Below are positions 58,131-64,000 of a stretch of DNA of 64,000 nucleotides, in pieces. Positions within the stretch are counted from its first letter, which is position 1. Every line of letters starts with the position of its first letter. The DNA is from Todiramphus chloris collaris (lineage: Eukaryota; Chordata; Aves; Coraciiformes; Alcedinidae), in contig JANVCC010000120.1 of assembly GCA_025345505.1 (NCBI GenBank), positions 7,757,834 to 7,821,833 on the forward strand. Reading direction: 5' to 3'. The notes under the pieces were generated by a model, which was given only the letters and a program-made list of their open reading frames with translations, was not told the origin of the DNA and did no database searches. The position numbers and the translations under genes were made by a program.

Positions 58131-60400
58131 ACCTTATTAGCTACTTTCTTACAGAGACATCAAACCTGGGTGGATACCTGGCTATCAGCAGATACTGTCA
58201 TTTGATCCTAGATCTGTCTTGTGCTTGTTCACACCAATGTTCAAGAAAGAATCCCCATTTTCCTATTCCTCAACCTAGTAATAACAAGGCCTTAACATAA
58301 CTTTTCAGAGAAAGATAAGAAAAATTAAATTCTCTCTATGATTCCTGTACTGGCCAGAGATGTCCCAGTTTGTTACAATGGTCCACACTCCCTTAAAGCG
58401 GCAAACACTTCAACAATAATCACTTGCCTCCAGCTGCTTCTTCCTATAAAACCCATGGGCTCCTTTCCTAACAAGAAGAAAAGACCTTTCCACAGCCTGC
58501 ATGCAGCTCAGCGTGGCCATGCTCTGTGGAAGAGGGTGGGGTTGCACCACTGATCTCTTGGGGTTTCTTGTAGGACGTTCTTCTTTGAAAGATAACCAGA
58601 ACTGTGATGAGATTGGTAACCTCCTCTGTGTTGGCAGGCAGACATGCATGCCTGGGGGTGCAAGTGCAAGTGTGTGGTCTTGGGTGTGGGGAAAAAAGGA
58701 GAAGGGTGGTGACCTGAATGTTGGAACAGACTTCAGAGTAGATGATTTTAAATTTTTTTTCCTTTCCTTGCATTGGGATCTCCAAGCACAAAAAACCCCA
58801 TGAGTTCCCTGCCCCACCAGTGAAATAATGAAAGCATATCAGCAACGTGTCATGTTCTGCATTCTGAGTCTCTTGGCTGTAGACAGCCACACTTTTAGGC
58901 TATCCGCTGAAAACATGAAGACTAGAAATAGTTTTGTTTTTATCAATGAGAACCTGGATTCTCGGGTAAGTAAGGACCTGTGGAGCTAGGACATACAGAA
59001 ATATCCAAATGTTGCAATACTAGTTATAAAATATGAAAACTGGCAACCTCTCTCTAATATGTTTCACAGTAACACTGAGCTTGGACTTGATATACACAGA
59101 CCCATGTGTCTTCTTGAGGCTCAGTGCTTAGCTTCCTTATGGCTCAATTATTTAGCCCTGGACTGCCAGGTCTGGAGGAGAGTCAGGACTGAGGTACTCT
59201 TAAAATCATCCCTTACAGACACTATTTGTTTGACGTTTTGTTAATCTCCAGTGACAGCAATTCCACAGCCCGCCCCAGCAATCTACTCTAAAGTAACCTA
59301 TCTCTACCATCAGAAGTGTTTCCCTTTTTTGCCCCTCTAGAGCCCAGTTTAAGCCATTATAAGAAACATATGGGAGAACAGAGTACTCCCTCTTCTTTGC
59401 TGTAGCATTTTACATATATGATGGCTGCTCCATCGTTTCCCATTTGTCTTTTCTGGACTGAACAAAACATACTTTTTTAGTCCCTCTTTGCACATCACAT
59501 TTCCTATTTAGTCCTCCTTACTGTTCACTTCCGGATGCACATCAGCTGGGAAAAGTCTCATGGATTCCACTTAGAGCCTTACTGCCGCTCACCGGAGCAT
59601 AAGAATTACTGTGTGTCTTTGAGTGACATTCATGCCTGCACACCTTAGTATGACATTTGATTTTTTAATTTTTTTGTTTTGTTTTTAAATCCAAGTGAGA
59701 CCTTACATTGCATTTTCAAGCAATGAAAAGCAAAGTGTGCTGCAGTACTAGGCATTAAAGTAGCTGGAGTTACTGAGTGTATGCCTGGGCACAAAGACAA
59801 GAAACCATGTTCCCATCCCAGTACTGAATAAGAGATCTATCACAAATAACACTCTGGGAATCACTGGGTCATGTGGCCCAGCTGTCATTGCTGACAAATG
59901 CTGGCATCTGCTTGGGTTTTATTATCTTTTTCAAAGTCTTAATGACCACTGCACCATAAGGGAGTATGGCACCTTTTTTAAATACACAGTAGACCTGCAG
60001 CTATCGACTCCACGTATAGTGCTACTGTATTTTCTTCTCCTTTGCTTTAACACCAGAAACTGTGAAGTCCTTTGTGGAGGCAGCAAATTTTTTTTTTTTT
60101 TTTTTTACTATCAATGCAATAAACAGTGCAGGAAGTTTTCTGATTGTGGGAGAAAATAAATCAATTTGAAATCACTGACCTTTCTTTACAGTCACCTGCC
60201 ACTTCGAACCCTGGTTATTCTGATGTCAGGCTACAAAAGGAGGGATATTTACCATTGAAAAGTGAATAGCTGCCAACTACCAAGGCATTACCAAGCTCTG
60301 CAGACAGGTATTGTCATAGGGTGGCATGTTATGTAAGCACTCCCTAAATGCAAGTTACTCCACATTCTTGGCAGCAGACCACATGAAATTTCCCTTCAGA
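58131..60400. other. Intergenic gene desert
   Basis: No gene seen. A 19-base T run lies at 60088-60106. Long frames near 58.4-58.9 kb resemble no protein. Confidence 0.4.
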
Positions 60401-60404
60401 TGTT

Positions 60405-60780
60405 GATGGGATGAAAAAAATATTATATATATGAAAATCATCTTATCATTTACAATGCAAATCTTGGAAGGAAAGTTAGTAAATTAAGTTACAGATTCGC
60501 CTAAATTAAGCTGGCATTCTATTCTGGTGCTTCAAACTCTGAAAACACTGCTGGCTGACAAAACAAGCCTTGGAATGATTAGTAAAAACTCTCCTTCGGC
60601 GGCAGCAGACGAGCAATCCCTTTGAACCTTCACAGCACATCATAAACGCTCAGCAGACTTACAGTGTGGCAGTCCCAGTGCTATCAATTATTTACCCTTT
60701 TTCTGTTTACCTTCAGGCAGCAAGTAATTATTTTTAAATATTAATTTAGTTGTGTCATGTACAGTTTGTGGTTTAGCCCC
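60405..60780. promoter_or_regulatory. Candidate element with octamer and TAAT clusters
   Basis: A perfect octamer ATGCAAAT (60455-60462) follows ATCATCTTATCATTTACA. About 230 bases on are GCTATCAATTATTTACCC (about 60680) and AAGTAATTATTTTTAAATATT (about 60722) with several homeodomain cores. Confidence 0.28.
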
Positions 60781-62690
60781 GAGATCTGAGATACAGAAAA
60801 GCAAACTGCATCTCAAATCACATTTAGCTAGTGACGCATTGATAGTCGGATCCCCAATCCAGCTACTCAGCAGCTACAGTCAACTTCTTCCATCATTAGA
60901 AACAGAACTCTGCTCATTGCAGGAAAGTGAAAGTGATTTTCTTAACATGAAAAGGTACGGCTTTTTTGTCTAAAAGTCCCAGAAATTGGAAAATGTAAAT
61001 AGAAGAATAAAGTTTCCATTTTTTTTTCAAATGAAGACTTTTTCTTCCTTCTTTTTTGTTTCCCTCAGATTTTTTCCTAGAGTGTTTTGTTTTCTTTATC
61101 CTCAGCTAATTTAAGCTAGAAAGAAGTTGGCTGTTGTTTCTGCAGCCCTGAGAGAAAGAGATACTAGGAGACAAGAATCACCTTCCTGCACTGAAATACC
61201 ACTTCTCAGAACCTGAAAAGAGAGGATGTCTCTTGTCAGCTCACATGAACATCTTTCCACAAGGGACTGGTTCTTTGATTTTAAAAGTTGATACTAGAAA
61301 AACAAATTCTAATTTTGATATATCTGCATAAAAATATAGGTGTGTGCCCACGAGATCAATGCAGTATCAAGTTAGGGCAAAATTCTGGTTCCACTGATAG
61401 CAGCAAGATTGGTATCTTCCTGAGGAAAAACATTTTTGAATTTTGGAGTCCTTTGGTGTTCATTTTCTTTGCACTGTTGCACTTTCAGCTTTTTCTTAGC
61501 ATAAGCTCTTGAAAGAATGTAATTGTTTCTGAGACAGAATCAAGGAGAAAAAGAACTCTGACAATGAAACTTGGGTAACTTCACTGCTATCACTGGCATT
61601 CTGGTGGCACTTGCAGGCCCCAGTGGTCTGGTTCCTACCGTGCTAGGTTCTGCACAGTTTTATAAACACCAGAAGCATTTCCTGACAAAGAACACATGGA
61701 CACAGTTTGAACTGAGATACTGCACTGGACAACAAATGTGAGAAAAAACAAAGGAAATAACATATGCTCACAGAATCAAGCTAAGATGCAACACTGTTCC
61801 AGCGAAGGAATGTTTATAAAATGACTTAGTGAATATCAGTGCTCCATGAAGAGAAAAACCAAGCACTGCATTTGGTCAAGTTATATTCTTCCACTGTCCC
61901 TGCCTTTGCCTCATGGGTCACGTCTCTGTCAATCTTGTCCCATTATTGTTGCTGTTACAACCTTGATAATGTGCATTCATGACTCTAGGGTCAGGTGCTG
62001 GTATGTGAATTTACATAGTACGCAGTATGAAGCCATAAAGCCTCCTTGCTCTAGAATTCTCATGGTACATGCTTACCTCTAGCATGGGAAGAAAGGACAA
62101 GGACATCTAAGAGAGGGTCAATCAAAATGTCCAAAAACAAAGGCAAGGCAGCTTGGAACAACAGCACAAAAGCAAAGCTCTATTATGGCAACAATAGTCA
62201 ACCTTACTGTGACATGAATGAAAGAACCTATTCTCTTAAAAAAGAGAGAAGTAACAAGTAGAGAAAACTAGTTCAGTGATGAAGGACCTGAACTGGACTT
62301 TTCATCACAGTTATTTGGGGACCCAGTGAAACAGAAGTGTCACAAAATTGATCAAACCTGCAGAAAAATTGAGAAAACAGAATCAGAAATTCAATGCTAG
62401 CCTTTAAGGCAAGTATGTTTCAAACTGTTAGAAGATCAGCTGCAGAATTCAGCTCTTCAGACAAAAGTGGTGTAACAGCATGGGCTTGTTTTGACCTGTA
62501 CTTTATTATGCCTCTCTATAGATGCCTCCCTAACAACATGACAAACTGGAGCCACAGAGTGGGCCTCCTGCCCATTACCAAAATTAATGAACTTCTAAAA
62601 CTTCTGTCTGATCCATGGGCATTGTGTCAGTGTTAGCAAACATCTCTGAGCTGGGGAAATAGCCTCAGTTTTGTTGGCTTGGCTCCCATT
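60781..62690. other. Intergenic gene desert
   Basis: Unique-looking AT-rich DNA with no recognised gene. If the fossil at 62.7-63.0 kb extends this way (its C-terminal side), it is no longer recognisable. Confidence 0.4.
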
Positions 62691-62694
62691 TACC

Positions 62695-62970
62695 TCAGTA
62701 GCAACACTGATCAAATGTTGCCTGGACAGATGCCAAGTTTCTCTTAATCTTGGTGAGCAGATTTAGATCACAACGTTTCATTAGGTCATTTTGTCCAAGG
62801 TGAATGAGGATAGTGGCTGAAGAACCAATTAATGTGTTAAGAGCAAGACAGTGACTCCACTCTTCCCACCAGGTGCTAGGCTTGGTACTCCCTGTTCCTG
62901 AAGTAAGTAGGCAGAAAGCCACAGACCCCAAAAGTGAATCGGTTCTTTCAAAAGTGCAAGTATAATACAC
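62695..62970 (-). pseudogene. Fossil SGNH-hydrolase-like fragment, probably from a retroelement
   Basis: A 91-codon open stretch on the minus strand has TWWEEWSHCLALNTLIG followed by ATILIHLGQNDL (HLGQND at 62785-62802) and then DLNLLTKIKRNLASVQATF. A tryptophan-rich segment, then a hydrophobic strand, then HLGxNDL and a basic helix is the arrangement of block III (GxND) of SGNH/GDSL esterases, as found in accessory domains of some vertebrate retroelements (tyrosine-recombinase types with an HLGGND motif; CR1 ORF1 has a related HVGTND). The N-terminal GDS and C-terminal D-x-x-H blocks were not found, so this is a remnant, not an active enzyme. The stretch has no splice or promoter context. 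Confidence 0.45.
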
Positions 62971-64000
62971 ACGGAGAGTAAGTACATTCTACCCTACAGG
63001 GCAAATAATTTATTTTTCCAGGTGAAGTCTATCTCACCTTCTGATACGGATTTTTACAGCCAAGTTATTTCTGAACTGAGGTATGAGCAGATCAATCCAA
63101 TCTTTGGTCTGCTTTTGCTAGGCTGACTACTAGATGTTTGATGACAACAGTTTCAAACTGAATACATGAGCAAGAGAACAGAATGACTCATAAAATGAGG
63201 AGGAAGGAAGACATGACAGCTGGGAAAATAAAGGTTTCTCTTTCTTATAAATCCACATTAGTTCACTGTATTAATGTGCAGCATACTAGTATGAAATAGC
63301 CTTTTCTTAATGGCCAACTGCTGGTTACTCTGAAAAAAAACTATTAAGAGAGTGACAAAAATACTGACAAGGGCAACAGTAACTGGAACTTAACACTCAT
63401 TGTTTTGGGTCACTGTGAGCTAGAAATAAATCTAAAAACTAAAACATTATTTAAAATAGCACTGAAAATCAGGCACCTATCTGAACATAAATCAGAGGTC
63501 ATTTCAACAGTAATAATTCCATAGCCTGCACACACTTAAGCATCTGTAATACTGTTGCTAAAATTTATTTTTCCAATACATCACACCAGTAAAGCTGATA
63601 ACCGTGGTATAGTCCACGAGCTTATTTTTTGATGTGAAAAAGAGGGGCAAAACAGATGAGTTGAAAGGTTATTAAAAAAAAAAATCAACACCCCATTCCC
63701 CACTCAAAAAACCCCCAAGCAAAATCCTCAGCCCCAGCCAAACAACCCAAAACAGGGAAGAGACATAGACAGACCCAGCTCTGGTAATCCACATATATCT
63801 CCACTTAGAATGACTTGATGCACAGTGTCTAGGCATATCACAGAGACCCACAGATTGACAAACACTCTGTCTAACCATTAGTCATCACAGAGTGAATGGA
63901 TGAAGGAATAAAAAAATTACAGCAACTAGACATGTAGGTGGCTCATACAAACTGGCTTTGTCAATTATATTTTTCAATCAAGAGAACAAGCAATACTAGT
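62971..64000. other. Intergenic, no gene seen
   Basis: AT-rich sequence to the window end. Words such as CATTATTTAAAATAGC and CAGTAATAATTCC occur around 63445-63520 without a convincing cluster. Confidence 0.35.

Noticed and set aside
60198..60212. TTCGAACCCTGG, resembling a tRNA B box
   Set aside because: No A box at the right distance upstream and no acceptor or D-arm pairing.
1..64000. CRISPR array, operon-like or phage-like system
   Set aside because: The window is vertebrate chromosomal DNA. The tandem repeats present are minisatellites and homopolymers with no unique-spacer structure.

Overview
ORGANISM AND SETTING. The window looks like a piece of a bird (or at least sauropsid) genome, probably a gene-dense, GC-rich chromosome. 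Vertebrate spliced gene structure, CpG islands, decayed CR1/L3-type LINE ends, the absence of recognisable mammalian SINEs and very low repeat content all fit. The gene order UTP11 (+) then POU3F1 (-) matches the human chromosome 1p34 neighbourhood FHL3-UTP11-POU3F1. The species cannot be fixed from the sequence alone. LAYOUT. 1-1.45 kb: CpG-island promoter and first exons of UTP11. 1.1-5.75 kb: complete UTP11, eight coding exons, 253 aa, with a non-canonical GC-AG fifth intron and a clear AATAAA signal. 6.8-7.5 kb: an isolated CpG island holding a CTCF-like motif, a 32-bp duplication and a telomere-repeat (TTAGGG) hybrid minisatellite. 7.5-34 kb: non-coding DNA on the 3' side of POU3F1, mostly featureless by eye, with short AT-rich stretches carrying SOX, POU-octamer, homeodomain, TCF and RFX-like words that look like candidate developmental enhancers. 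34.25-37 kb: CpG island with the intact single-exon POU3F1 gene on the minus strand (371 aa), an AU-rich-element-bearing 3' UTR, a 400-base assembly gap immediately upstream, and three CCAAT boxes beyond it. 37-64 kb: gene desert on the 5' side of POU3F1, with further candidate regulatory elements (strongest about 55.0-55.6 kb), two old LINE ends (about 48.5-49.0 and 58.1 kb), a decayed 30-bp minisatellite (54.1 kb) and a fossil SGNH-hydrolase-like coding fragment (62.7-63.0 kb). HOW IT FITS TOGETHER. UTP11 is a housekeeping nucleolar factor for 18S rRNA maturation with a CpG-island promoter. POU3F1 (Oct6/SCIP/Tst-1) is a developmental transcription factor of neural, epidermal and Schwann cells, which in mammals uses distant enhancers. 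Most of the window is best read as POU3F1's regulatory landscape, with the 7-kb island as a possible boundary from UTP11. Eight perfect octamers (ATGCAAAT), about three times chance, are compatible with POU-factor input including autoregulation. No prokaryote-style system, CRISPR array, tRNA or rRNA gene was seen. Candidate enhancers were picked by eye from motif density and have not been tested by alignment.
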